The notes below the pieces were generated by a model. That model did no database searches, was not told where the DNA came from, and saw only the letters and a list, made by a program, of their open reading frames with translations. A stretch of DNA of 64,000 bases. Source: Platanthera guangdongensis. Its lineage: Eukaryota > Streptophyta > Magnoliopsida > Asparagales > Orchidaceae. The first letter of the stretch is position 1; every line of letters begins with the position of its first letter. Shown here piece after piece: positions 43,857-54,188 of this stretch. The translations under genes and the position numbers were made by a program. Where the stretch lies: NCBI GenBank assembly GCA_039583875.1, contig CM077149.1, forward strand, positions 19,481,194 to 19,545,193, given 5' to 3'.

Positions 43857-45820
43857 TGTAATGCCCCGAAAATCGTTATCGAGCTAGTCGCGTCCAAAAG
43901 TAATTTTGGTGCCTGCATAGGGGTACACGGCCTAGGACACGGGCGTGTCCAAGGCCGTGTCTGGCATGGTGTTTTGGCCGATTTTATCCCGAGAAGGACA
44001 CGGCAAGAAACACGGCTGAATGACACGGGCGTGTCATTTGACACGGGCATGTGCCTACCCGTGTCAGTACCCGTGTTCCATAGAGTCGTGACGGTTGGCA
44101 TGATGGTTATTCGTGACACGCCTCCGGTCACGGGCGTGTCTAAGACACGACACGGGCGTGGCAGGTTGGGACACGGGCGTGTTTTGCCCGTGTGGTTTTT
44201 CTGTGTTCGACGATCGTGCTAGGATCGAGGCACATGGCCTGGGACACGGCCGTATACGAGGCCGTGTTTGGCCCAGGTTTGAGGATTTCTGTGCAGATTT
44301 GAGCCGTTAGTTTTCTTTAATTAAGATCTGACGGCCCAGGCATGTTCCTACTCTGTTAAGGCCAGGAATGGTGCTTTAGCTCCTCAGTTCTCCCTTAAGA
44401 TTTCTCTTTCCAAGGATTTAGAGCAAGGAGGAAGAAGGAGGATGATTCCGGCCGCCGGTGGAGCACCGTTTAGAGAACCGAGAGCGGATCTGTGGAGGAA
44501 ATCCCGTTGCAAAGACTTCTATCCGTGTACTTTTCCCATGACGCAAAAGCGTACTACAAGGGTAACGATTCTCTTCTTGAGCATGTGAAGCTCTCTTCCT
44601 TTTTGCATAGGGAAACCCTCTCCCACGAGTGTGCGGCGAGTGTGCGATGTTCCTTGGGGTTGACGGGAATAGTCCCCCTTGTGTTGCATATAGAGTCCGG
44701 AATCGAAGTACGGGAATAGGCATTATGTGTGAAGCCTACCCGGACATGTTGGTCTGGATCGGTGATGTTGCATTTGTTATGATTTGCCGGAGAAGACTCC
44801 GTGCTTTGGGTTTTCGGGTTTTTATGCGGTAGATTGCAGCAGGGATCCTTAAGAATTAACTCTAAGGCGCACCCGAAAAACTGAGCTGAATAGTTGTTCT
44901 GCTAACTTGGCGGTCTGGGAACCGGCCTTGAACATAACTGTGTTATGTGATTGTTTGGAAATGACAGGATCCGAGAGAAGCTTGGCTCGTACGTACGTCT
45001 TAAGGTGTACTACGCGTTGTGAGCAACGGGCAAGTGGAATCGGACCTGGGCTATGTGGTTCGGTGCGAGAGACCCGAAAAGGGGACTGGCCGTTGGCATA
45101 GTCGGGAGCCTTAGATAGTGGTCAGAAAGGCTAAAATGCTCACGTTGTTGCCATCCCAGGGGTGGTGGTGAAGACGCTGAAGTGTCATGATTCACCGATA
45201 ATGTGCCCTGAGTGCACGGGGTGTTTGGTCGTGCGAGCCTACACCTGTGGCTATCATGTTTGTACTATATTATTTTAGCTGGGCTAATGAATTGCAGGGA
45301 AGGAGCACCGCCGTACCGAGTTAGGGGCGGGGTCGTTATAATTTGGTCGGCTTTTGGCTGACCGTTGTTTGTTTGCCACCGTGCGGTGGAATGTTGCTTG
45401 TAGGTGCTGCGAAGCCGAGTACCAAATAGCGGGCTGGAGCTAATGTTGTTGTGCTGGCCCTAGAAGGCCAAAGCGAATAGTTATACTTTTTTATGTCATG
45501 TGTGGCCGGCCTGCGAGCCGATGTATGGAAAACATTATTTAATTAAGTGAACCTCTATATGACCATAAGGCCGTGTACCTTTCAGTGTATTTGTTTTCAT
45601 TCCAGTTGTAGTGGTGTTGGACATTCATGATTATTGGATACAATTATGGGTTCTCTCAACTGTTTAAAAGCTTCCGCTAGGATGCTCTGTGTTAGGACGA
45701 GTAGTCTTAATTGGATAGTTTGGTTATTCATACGTAACCCTTCCGACTGTCCGTGGTATATGGTGTCGGGTTCCAGCTGGACCTTCTAATATATGCCATA
45801 CGACGGATGGGGGTGTTACA
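43857..45820 (+). mobile_element. Solo LTR I (1964 bp), same family as G, opposite orientation
   Basis: The ends TGTAATGCCCCGAAAA and GGGGGTGTTACA are flanked by a perfect ACCTT duplication (43852-43856 and 45821-45825). Its last 70 bp match the end of G's LTR (GGTGTCGGGTTCC, ACGACGGATGGGGGTG). ACACGGGCGTGT hairpins are at 43925-44275. A 24-nt exon-like ATG...AGG|GTAACG is at 44538-44561, and an acceptor TTGCTTGTAG|GTGCTGCG lies near 45400. It interrupts G between protease and RT. Confidence 0.92.
44538..44561 (+). other. Exon-1-like start in solo LTR I
   Basis: ATG plus seven codons (MTQKRTTR) ending AGG|GTAACG. It has the same 24-nt length, position and basic character as the G exon. With no internal region attached, it cannot be expressed as gag from this locus. 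Confidence 0.45.
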
Positions 45821-45825
45821 ACCTT

Positions 45826-46463
45826 CAGCTCCGCCATTTCCTTAGGCGCTAGCCGATACCGAGAGCGTGATACAGGTTTAGCACCTGACACTAGCTCGAT
45901 GGTGGAATCAATCTCCCGTTGAGGCGGGGCTCCAGGAAGATTGCCAGGGAACGCATCAGGGTACTTGGATACCACTGAAATACTGTCCAACGTAGGCTTA
46001 GGCTTTGCAACCTCCACTAGCATAAATAATAGCTCTGCACCTGCACGAACCGCCTTCACCACATGAAGAGCAGACATCAAAGTCTTGCTCGACCTTTTCA
46101 GGCCCGTAAAAGTCGTCTCACGATCTGTTCCCAACTTGACTTCCTTACGATCGCAATCAATAAAAGCTTGCTGCTCGGAGAGCCAGTCCATGCAAAATAT
46201 AACGTCGAACTCCACCAGCGGTTGTAATGATGCTTACAAATTGAACTCTTGACTCCCAATATGAATCTTTATGCCACAGATTCTATCTACTCGCTTCGAA
46301 CACCCATTCGACAACAACACATCCAGTTTGTCCTTCTCCATCGAAGAAGGTACTCCGATGCGCGATATGAATCCTTCGGACAAAAAGGAGTGTGAAGCTC
46401 CCATATCGAAGAGTGCTCTCGCCAGATTCTCACAAATCAAAACAAATCCAATACAAGCAGTGG
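45826..46463 (-). pseudogene. pol: Protease and linker of G
   Basis: The protease active-site region reads ALFDMGASHSFLS, so DTGA has become DMGA. VEFDVIFCMDWLSEQQAFIDC and the linker to RT (FPGNLPGAPPQREIDSTIELV, RYRLAPKEMAELK) follow until solo LTR I cuts the frame. A stop lies near 46234. Confidence 0.82.
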
Positions 46464-46523
46464 TAAGGTAACACGCGCATAACAAGTATTTAAAAATTAA
46501 CTTGCTATAAATTTAAACAGTAC
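46463..46523 (-). other. Candidate intron remnant between gag and protease of G
   Basis: The minus-strand GTACTGTTTAAATTTATAGC...GTTACCTTAC is T-rich with in-frame stops, between ADVVT and the protease. It is about 61 nt, at the position of the 96-nt intron of F. The acceptor AG is not intact (TTAC where F has TTAG). Support is by position rather than signal. Confidence 0.35.
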
Positions 46524-47669
46524 ATGTCACTACATCCGCTTGAATAATGACCTCTTGCTGGCCAAGATTGTAAACTCTAGGTTGAGCCGGAGCATAATGG
46601 GGTGCGGTTGACTCCATCGCCTTGCCCTTTTCTTCATATGTTATTCCTGGATTCCTTTCGGACTTGGGACGTCCGCTCCAGTAGTCACGGGCAAAGTGCC
46701 CCGGCTTCCCACAAGTAAAGCATGCTCCCAGGGTTCGACCCGTAGTCGCCCCAGAAGCACCAGAAGAAGGAGCTGGCCCGAAGTCCTAGCCTTCTTATGA
46801 AACTTACGGTATCCAGACTTCGAGGTAGTCGGCACCTTGAACTCTATCTTCTTATTACCAGTGTCTTTCTTTGCTTGCACATTCTTCAGAACTATTTCCA
46901 AAGAGTGCGTCGTATTGACCAGGGTCAAGAATCCCTACGTCATAGGCCCTGAGAGCAGTAGCCTCAGGTCGTCCCTCAGACCCTCGTATAATCGGTTCAT
47001 CTTACGCTCCTTATCTGTAAATGTAGAGCTAGCGTACCGACCCAATCGAGTAAACTCGTGGAGATACTCATCCACGCTACTCTCTCCTTGTGCCAGCCTC
47101 TGAAACTCATTCTCCATTGTAGTCCTCTGAGTCGAAGGAAGGTACCTTGCCAAGAACAGTCCCGAAAACTCTTCCATCGGGATGTCCGTGAGTTGCCTCC
47201 CTCTCAAGTGATGGAGCTCCAAACCTTCCCACCACAACCTAGCATCACCGTCCAGAAGGAACGTAGCTATAGTGGTCATCTGCCACTCCTCCGTTTCAGT
47301 AGTTGTCGGGACTCTCTTCACTCGGGAGAGCCAGTCTTCAGCTTGAGATGGGGTTCCCAACCCCGAGAACACAGGAGGATTAAAGCTCATAACATGTTTT
47401 AGTTGCATTTTAGTTGCTCTCCTCGGCACCAAAGGCTCCACCACTACCTGATCCACCCTTCTTAGTTCATCCCTTTGAAGCGGTACCTGCTCCATTGTAG
47501 GAGCGGGCTGCTGCATTTGCCTTGCAGGCTGCGCATTGATTATGGCAAACACTACTTCGGCAGCCAATCATATGGTTTCAGCTGAGGGAGGTGTTGCAGG
47601 AGCATTATTCGGTGCACTGCTAGCCTCAGAAACTGGGCGTTCTGACGGCCCTGCATCGCTTCTGGTCAC
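46524..47669 (-). pseudogene. gag: gag body of G (candidate exon 2)
   Basis: An acceptor ACAACTATAG|GTGACC at 47670/47669 opens VTRSDAGPSERPVSEAS in phase with the LTR exon MAPRRNAR. TGA at 47568-47570 fits CGA to TGA. The gag core DGDARLWWEGLE...FSGLFLARYLPS lies at 47150-47350. TAG follows GPMT at 46935, and a shift lies near 46790. The knuckle is CFTCGKPGHFARDY, with the last Cys lost to Tyr. Without the LTR exon there is no upstream ATG in this frame. Confidence 0.8.
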
Positions 47670-47878
47670 CTATAGTTGTACAAAATACCATTAAGAGACC
47701 AAACAAAATTGCAAAAAGCAATTATAGGAACACATAGGTTCCTCAAACACATGTATTTTCATTCCTAAGTGGACATTAATGGGTTCTTTTGATGTTATAA
47801 CGATGACGCACACACATGTGCTTACCACCCCTTAAAAGAATTCGCCCATGAATTCATTTAAGCCTGACCGAAACCCGT

Positions 47879-47889
47879 AGTATGATACC
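47879..47889 (-). promoter_or_regulatory. Primer-binding site of G
   Basis: The minus-strand TGGTATCATAC, two to three bases after the LTR, is a diverged initiator tRNA-Met site. It lies within the inferred LTR-to-gag intron (49198-47670). Confidence 0.8.
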
Positions 47890-47893
47890 AAAT

Positions 47894-50001
47894 TATAACA
47901 CCCCCTATCCGTCGCATATCATATAGCAGCAGGTCCGGCCGGGGCCCGACGCCATATACCACAGATAGACCGGGTGGTTACTCAATGGAATACCATCCAA
48001 CTAATAACCAACGTCCTACATAGAGTCATTCTAGCGGAAGCAATTTTAATAGTTACAAATTTAGAACTCAGCATAAGTATGAATGTCCACTACTCAAACC
48101 AACAGGAATGAACGTACAATACACAAGTGCAATGGCCTTAAGGCCTTACAATTGTTTACTCAAATAAAATTTGTCTTCCATACCACGACACGCAGGCCGG
48201 TCACACATGAATAAAACAAGTAAACACTCAAAATTTAGCCTTCGAGGGCCGGCTCAGCAACTTGGGCTTTAGCCCGCTATTTACTGCTCAGCTCCGCAGC
48301 ATCTGCAAGAAACAATCCACCGTAACGGTGGCAAACAAAAGCAACGGTCAGCTATGCTGAGCAAATTATAATGATCCTGCCCCCATAATCGGGGCGACGA
48401 TGCTCTTTCCCTGCACTTTGTTAGCATAACCAAGCAGTATAGTGAATAAACACTTCATCACAGGCATGGGCACACACGACCACACACCCCGTGCTCTCAG
48501 GGCACATTCTCGGTGAACCGGTCAATGTCACGTCAATTTAAGCCATAGACATTTCAGTCTCACCACCGCCACTTAGACGGCCAATCTCGTGAGCATTTAG
48601 GTCCTTCCGGGCGATGTCATGTCATTTTAAGCCATAGACAACCCGAGACCTACTATCTATGCCAACGGTAAGTCCCGCGTAGCTTTAGGTCACTTGTACC
48701 AAACTATATAGATCGGGCACGGTTCCGCTTAACCCGTTTCTCACACCGCAACATCAATTTAAGCCACATGCATGAGTTAGCTCCCCGAGTCCCAAATCGT
48801 TTACACACATCACATAACCCAGTTATGTTCAAGTTGGCTCCCAGGCCACCATGTTGGCAGAATCACGCATCTGTCCAGATTTTCGGGTGCACCTTGAAGT
48901 TAATACCCAAGGCTTCCTGTTGCAATCTAACGCGTAGAAAAACCGAAAAACAATCATTCGCATGGAGTCTTCTCCGACCATTCATGCAATGCAACATCAC
49001 CGATCCAGAGCAATTTTTCCGGGTAGGCTTTACACATCATGCCTATATCCATTCTCGATTACGGACTCTACATGCTAAACAATAGGGACTATTCATGTCT
49101 ACCAGAAGGAACGCCTCAAACTCACCGTAAACTCTCGAGAACGGGCTTCCTACGCAAAGAAAAGAGAACTTCACATGTCCTAGGATGAGAATCATTACCC
49201 TAGCATTTTTCCTTGGCGCCAAGGAAATGTATGCGGATAAAAAGAACCGCAATCTCCTCGCCTCCATAGACCCGAAGTCGGCTTACGATTTGGAGCTCCG
49301 AAGCTCCGCCGGTGACCGGATCTAGCCTCCTTCTTCTTCGTTGCTCTCCCCTCTCTCTAGAACTTTAAAAAGAGATTGAGTAAGAGAAATGAGAGATTTG
49401 AAACCCTATTCCCGGGTATATTCCAGCAGGAACAACCCCCAGCCGACGGATCCCAAAATAAGGAAACGAACGGCCACGATTCGCCAATGAAATCCAAAAT
49501 CTGGGCCGAACACGGCCTGTGACACGCCCGTGTCCAGGGCCGTGTTCCCCATTCTCCGTCGAAACCGACGCGTCTCGAAAAGAACATGGGCACTAGACAC
49601 GCCCGTGTCATCCAGAACACGGCCGTGTACTGTGCCGTGTTACTCCATCGACACAGGACTAACAAAAACCCGAGAAAAACACGGGTCTTGGACACGCCCG
49701 TGTCCTATTTGACACTCCCGTATCTACCTGACACGGCCCGTGTGCCGACCCCGTGTATCAACCATGCCACAACCCGAATTTAACCCATGAAGGACACGGC
49801 CTGAGAAACGCCCGTGTCTTAGGCCGTGTTCGCTGTTTGACGATCGTCGACTCCAAAATTCGTCGACCTCTCGGCCAGATCGTCGACCCGAGCACGACAT
49901 GCCCTGGGATACGCCCGTATCCCAGGCCGTGTGACCCCTGCTAATTTCTGAATTTGGCTCAAAACGCCACCCGTTGCTCTTTTGAGTTTCGGGGCGTTAC
50001 A
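47894..50001 (-). repeat. 5' LTR of G (2108 bp)
   Basis: It aligns end to end with 26923-29049. Hairpin ACACGGGCGTGT motifs lie at 49508-49935. Candidate exon 1 is at 49199-49222, with start ATG changed to TTG and donor AGG|GTAATG kept. It is flanked at 50002-50006 by GACAT. Confidence 0.93.
49199..49222 (-). pseudogene. gag: Candidate gag exon 1 in the 5' LTR of G (start codon lost)
   Basis: TTG GCG CCA AGG then four codons and the donor GTAATG at 49198. Joining to 47669 removes 1529 nt including the primer-binding site and keeps phase 0. The ATG survives in the 3' LTR copy, so the loss is recent relative to insertion. Confidence 0.5.
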
Positions 50002-50013
50002 GACATATCATTG

Positions 50014-50314
50014 TGAAAGTCTTGTTTTCAAGGTCAGCTAAAAACCTAGGGGGTGAATAGGTTTTTTTTCTTACTTCAAGACTTTTTAACTTTAATCCTA
50101 TAGCTGTACTTAGTGATTAGGTTATTTTTATCTTTCAAGATAAATTAAAGACGACACAGCTGTTTATAGTAGTTCCCCGATCTTGGGTACGTCCACTATC
50201 CCTCTACGCCTTTCTAACAGTGTGTTAGATCAAGCTCTTCCCCCAAAAATCGGCCCCTTGTGAGCTTATAACTCGATCCTATAGGAGCACTAAGTCTCTT
50301 CCTATTGGGTCCAT
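50014..50314 (-). repeat. LTR fragment J of a K-like copia element
   Basis: It starts TGAAAGTCTTGTTTTCAAGG and aligns with the reverse complement of the end of K's LTR (CTAGGGGGTGAATAGG, TTTATAGTAGTTCC, ACGCCTTTCTAACAGTGTG). It lies 7 bases inside E's accessory ORF beyond G's target site, so J was a separate insertion into E. It is cut at 50314 by K. Confidence 0.7.
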
Positions 50315-52082
50315 TGTTCCCAATATCCCTGATTTGTGAGAAGTCAAACAGGTTAATGTCACACACATTAATTATATTTGATGTGTATTTGTTGTCTTGA
50401 GTGCAGGTTAGTCCATATCACATTGATTGAATAAACGAAGCCAAGGCTTAATTTGCCTAAGATGCTACAGAGGCAGAAAATTGGATAAGCCAAAAAACGT
50501 TGAGTAATGAAGAAACACTCAATGCTCTCAACGCCAGAGAAGCAGGAAGATTTTGTTAAGACAAAAAGCGTTGAGTGAGGCGAGCTCACTCAATGCTCTC
50601 AATGCCTTGACGCAGAAATATTTGCTAAGGCAAATAGCGTTGAGTGAGGCGAGCTATCTCAACGCTCTCAACGCCTTGGCTCAGAAAATTTAGCTAATTC
50701 CAAATGCAACGATAGATTTTACTTTTTTCGACCTGAGCTCTAAGTTCGTCAAACTGAGCTTTCACTTTTCGTCGAGCTAAGATCTGCGTTTGTCGAACTG
50801 AGCTCTAAGTTCGTCGAACTGAGTTTTCACTTTTCGTTGAGCTGAGCTCTGAGTTCGTCAAACTGAGCTCTAAATTCGTCGAACTAAGCTTTCATTTTTT
50901 CGTCGAGCTGAACTCTGAGGTCGTCTAACTGAGTTCTGCGTTTGTCGAAGTTTTTTGGCATTGAGTGATGGTCATTCACTCAACGCTTTTGATTCTAATG
51001 CTTGAATTTTGTACAAGTCCACAGATGCTGAGTCATGCTAACGTCAGCAAAGTCAAAAAGCCAACCAAAATTTAAATATTGCAGAAATGTTGCCAGAGAC
51101 GCTGGCGGCTAGCTGTCATCATCCTCTGCACTTTCCAAGAAATATTTTCATCTTTAAGTGTTGGGGCCCACACAGAACAAAGAGCCATTGAATCAAGAGT
51201 AATTGGAAAACATGTGCTGAATGGCTAAATCTCAGCCATCAATCCTGGTGGTGGGCCCACTGCTCGATTGGCCGTCAGAGAATAAACGAAGCAAATCAGC
51301 CAGAGCAAACAATCGAATCCTTGTCTAGGTTTTCTAAAAACGAAAGTGCGGCCGAACTTCAATCTTCTTTCTTGCCTTTCTTGTCAAGCCTAAAGAAGCT
51401 GTTCTGCACAGTTAACCTAGCTGAGTAAAGAGATAGTTGAAGAAATCACCATCTGCAACAGTAGGTTCGGAAGCAATTTTGAGGAAGCAGATCAACAAGC
51501 TCTATAAAGAATAGATAGCTATTTGAAGAAAGATTCAACTGCTGACTTCATTGTCTTCAATAACAAAAGCTTGGGTTGATATCTGCTCAGTCCAAGAAGA
51601 AGTAGACACAGAGATCTTGCCCTGGTGTTTAATCAAATCACCTATTAATTCTTCTATAAAGATTCTTTGTGAGTCTGAAGTTGTAAGCCTGTGTTATAAA
51701 GGCTAAGGTCTCAATGATCTGTATTTGACTTAGTGCTGGGTGAAAGGTCTTTATGACCTTTGGTTTGGCTTAGTGCCTAAGTGGTAGGTCTGTGTGACCT
51801 GTGAGGTCCTGCGGGATCTGTGCTGTAAGCTCTTAAGGAGTTGAGTGTTGGGGGAAGAGCCTAGTCTAACACATTGTTAGAAAGGCGCAGAGGGACAGTA
51901 GATGTACCTAAGATTGGCGAACCACTATAAAATTGCTGTGTTGTCTGTGAATGATCTTGATAGCTAAAATCTAATCTAATCACAAGGCATAAAAATCAGC
52001 TAACTAGTAAGAAAATTAAAATAGAGACAAAAACCTATTCACCCCCTCTAGGTGTTTAGCTAGCCTTGAAAACATGACTTTA
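50315..52082 (+). repeat. 5' LTR of K (about 1768 bp)
   Basis: It ends CCTTGAAAACATGACTTTA (CA changed to TA) before the primer-binding site. It carries three ~70-bp repeats with inverted arms GCGTTGAGTGAG / CTCACTCAACGC (50500-50690), then TTCGTCGAACTGAGCTC-type motifs (50735-50960). A possible TATA box TCTATAAAGA is at 51501. The TTCACCCCCTCTAGG block is near the end. Confidence 0.8.
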
Positions 52083-52084
52083 AG

Positions 52085-52098
52085 TTGTATCAGAGGGA
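52085..52098 (+). promoter_or_regulatory. Primer-binding site of K
   Basis: TTGTATCAGAGGGA, a one-base variant of TGGTATCAGAG. Confidence 0.8.
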
Positions 52099-52161
52099 GG
52101 TTACTCTTTAAAGGCATAACAGTCTGAGTAGATCTCCAAGGTTAGCTAGAAGTCTGTCTCT

Positions 52162-52549
52162 ATGGGTTCAGTAATGAACAATAAGGAGCTGAATGTTGTG
52201 AGGCTTCTAATCTGTAGGAAGAAAGAATTCAGCATCTGGAAAGCAAGGGTGAGGCAGTTCATGGAAGTTGCTGACCCTAGGATGTATACTACAGTCGAAG
52301 AGGGACCATTCATCCCAATGAAGGTCTCTACACTGGATGCAAATATCCAGACAACCAAGACTTATGATGAGATGACTAAGGATGAGTTGGCCCTATCCTC
52401 AATAGACAAGAGAGCAAAGAATATAATTATCAGTATTATTGATGACTCTACACTTCAGAACCTGATCCATTGCACAATAACAAAGGAAATGTCGGGCACA
52501 CTGGTGATCTACATGGAGGGGACAAATGAAGTTCGAGATGATAGGAAGT
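52162..52549 (+). pseudogene. gag: gag of K, N-terminal part
   Basis: It starts MGSVMNNKELNVVRL and is co-linear with gag of H (ICRKKEFSIWKARVRQFM, EEGPFIPMKVS, IHCTITKEM). It is cut after EVRDDRK by solo LTR L. The target GAAGT (52545-52549) is GAAAT on the other side, where SMLNQE continues. Confidence 0.85.
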
Positions 52550-54188
52550 TGAAGGATGGTATGAAAGATACCACTCCTGGTTAGACTGTTTAACTCTAGA
52601 GGGGGGGGGGGTGAATAGAGTATTTTAAAATCTTTTTAGATCTTTATTGCATAAGTAAAATAATGATACTTATAAGTGGAATCAGAGAGTGCATAAATAA
52701 AACTAAGCTAATCAGTAATAAGCACACATAAAGAAATAAGATAACATCACAGACGACACAAGAAATTTATAGTGGTTCCCCTAAAACTTGGGTACATCCA
52801 CTCTTCTACTACCCTGGTAGGAATCCACTCAAGTTTTTGATCAGGTGCCCTGTCACCAATCAGGTTTTTGCTCAGGTGTCAATCACCACAAGATCTGCTT
52901 TAGGTAGATCAGGAAACCCTTCAGGCTTTTGATTAGATGCCTAAAAACCAAATCAAGTCTTTTGATCAGGAGACTTGCAACCAAGTGTTTAAATTTTGAA
53001 GGGACCTAGAACCCTGTGTACAGTGGGGTAAAACAAATAAAAATAGATGTTATCTTCTCTTTTCTGAAGGCAACAGAGAAGACTTGTGGATCCTTGATGG
53101 TGTCAAAGCTCCCCCTAAGATGAAGTTCTATTCAGGAAGATTGAGAGCCTTGCAGGGTGAGTATGTCTTCTTGAAAAGTTCTCTAGAAAGCTGTAGACAG
53201 ATAGAAGTTGATTGTCTCTAGAAAGCTTGTGGGAGGATGAACAATTGATGTAGACAAATTAGAAATTTTCTTTGTGTATATCAGTTCTGTCTTATTCTCT
53301 ATTGTGTTCTCTATGTGCTCTATTCTTCTCTAGTCTCTCTGTCGACTGAAAGAGAAAATTCTTTTATATATCTCTGTCTAATTCTCCTTTGAATTTCGAA
53401 ATGCTTTTTGCATTAAATGCTGACTGCCTAGAGAATGGAAATGCGGCTGAAGAGAATATAACATTAATGAATTTCTCCAACTGTCCTATTAAAAATGGCA
53501 AGTAATATTCCTGATGAAGAGCATAATCAATGCTTCCACTAACAGCTATAATCAAAGAATATAAGAATTGATTATTCAGGAATTACTGCAAGAGAATAAG
53601 GACAAAATGAGGGAAAATTCCAAGTTTGGAACTGCACAACAATCATCGACCAGAGAATAGATTTCGTCGACCTAAGATCAAAGATCGTCGACCAGAGAAA
53701 TCGTGTTCGTCGACCTGGGGAATCTTGTTCGTCGACCTGAGAACCAAGTTCGTTGACCTGAGATCAGCTAACTGTATTCTGTGAAAAACTTCCCAACTCT
53801 GTGCTCTAAGTTCGCCGAGCTGATAATATAACTTCGTCGACTTGAGTAAAGAGAAAGTATTTTGGACTAAATGAGTTGAAGTTGAACGTCAAGAATTCGT
53901 CGACCTGAGCTCGAATATCGTCGAGCTGAGCTCAGAGAATTTACTCTAAGTTCGTCAAGCGGAGCACGACTATCATCGAGCTGAGTACAACGAACGTCAA
54001 ATTCACTTTCTGAACTGATTTTCTTCTAAGTCTTTGAGTCTTCTGCGATTTTCAGTTGGCTAGTCCATGTGTGGTTGATACTAAGAACTTAGCCTAAACT
54101 CTACGACACAAACATGACCCTTGCTATACATGGTGGGTCAAATATCCAAGTTAATGAACCTACCCCAAATCAAACTATGGATCCAACA
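52550..54188 (-). mobile_element. Solo LTR L of an A-like copia element (1639 bp)
   Basis: The minus-strand ends are TGTTGGATCCATAG and ATCCTTCA. The duplication is GAAGT / GAAAT with one mismatch. It contains an 11-G run near 52601, the TTTATAGTGGTTCCCC block, a minus-strand TATA (TATATAAAAG near 53361-53370) and a TTCGTCGACCTGAG motif array (53640-53990) like that of A. No internal region is present. Confidence 0.78.

Larger units (their letters stand above)
26923..50001 (-). mobile_element. Element G: complete Tekay/Del-type chromovirus, interrupted by H and I
   Basis: A minus-strand gypsy element with 5' LTR 47894-50001 and 3' LTR 26923-29049. A perfect GACAT duplication lies at 26918-26922 and 50002-50006. 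Removing H (11,984 bp) and I (1964 bp) leaves about 9.1 kb. Gag, protease, RT, RNase H, integrase and chromodomain-like tail are all recognisable. Roughly 10 percent visible LTR divergence over the first 80 bases suggests an old insertion. Confidence 0.94.
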
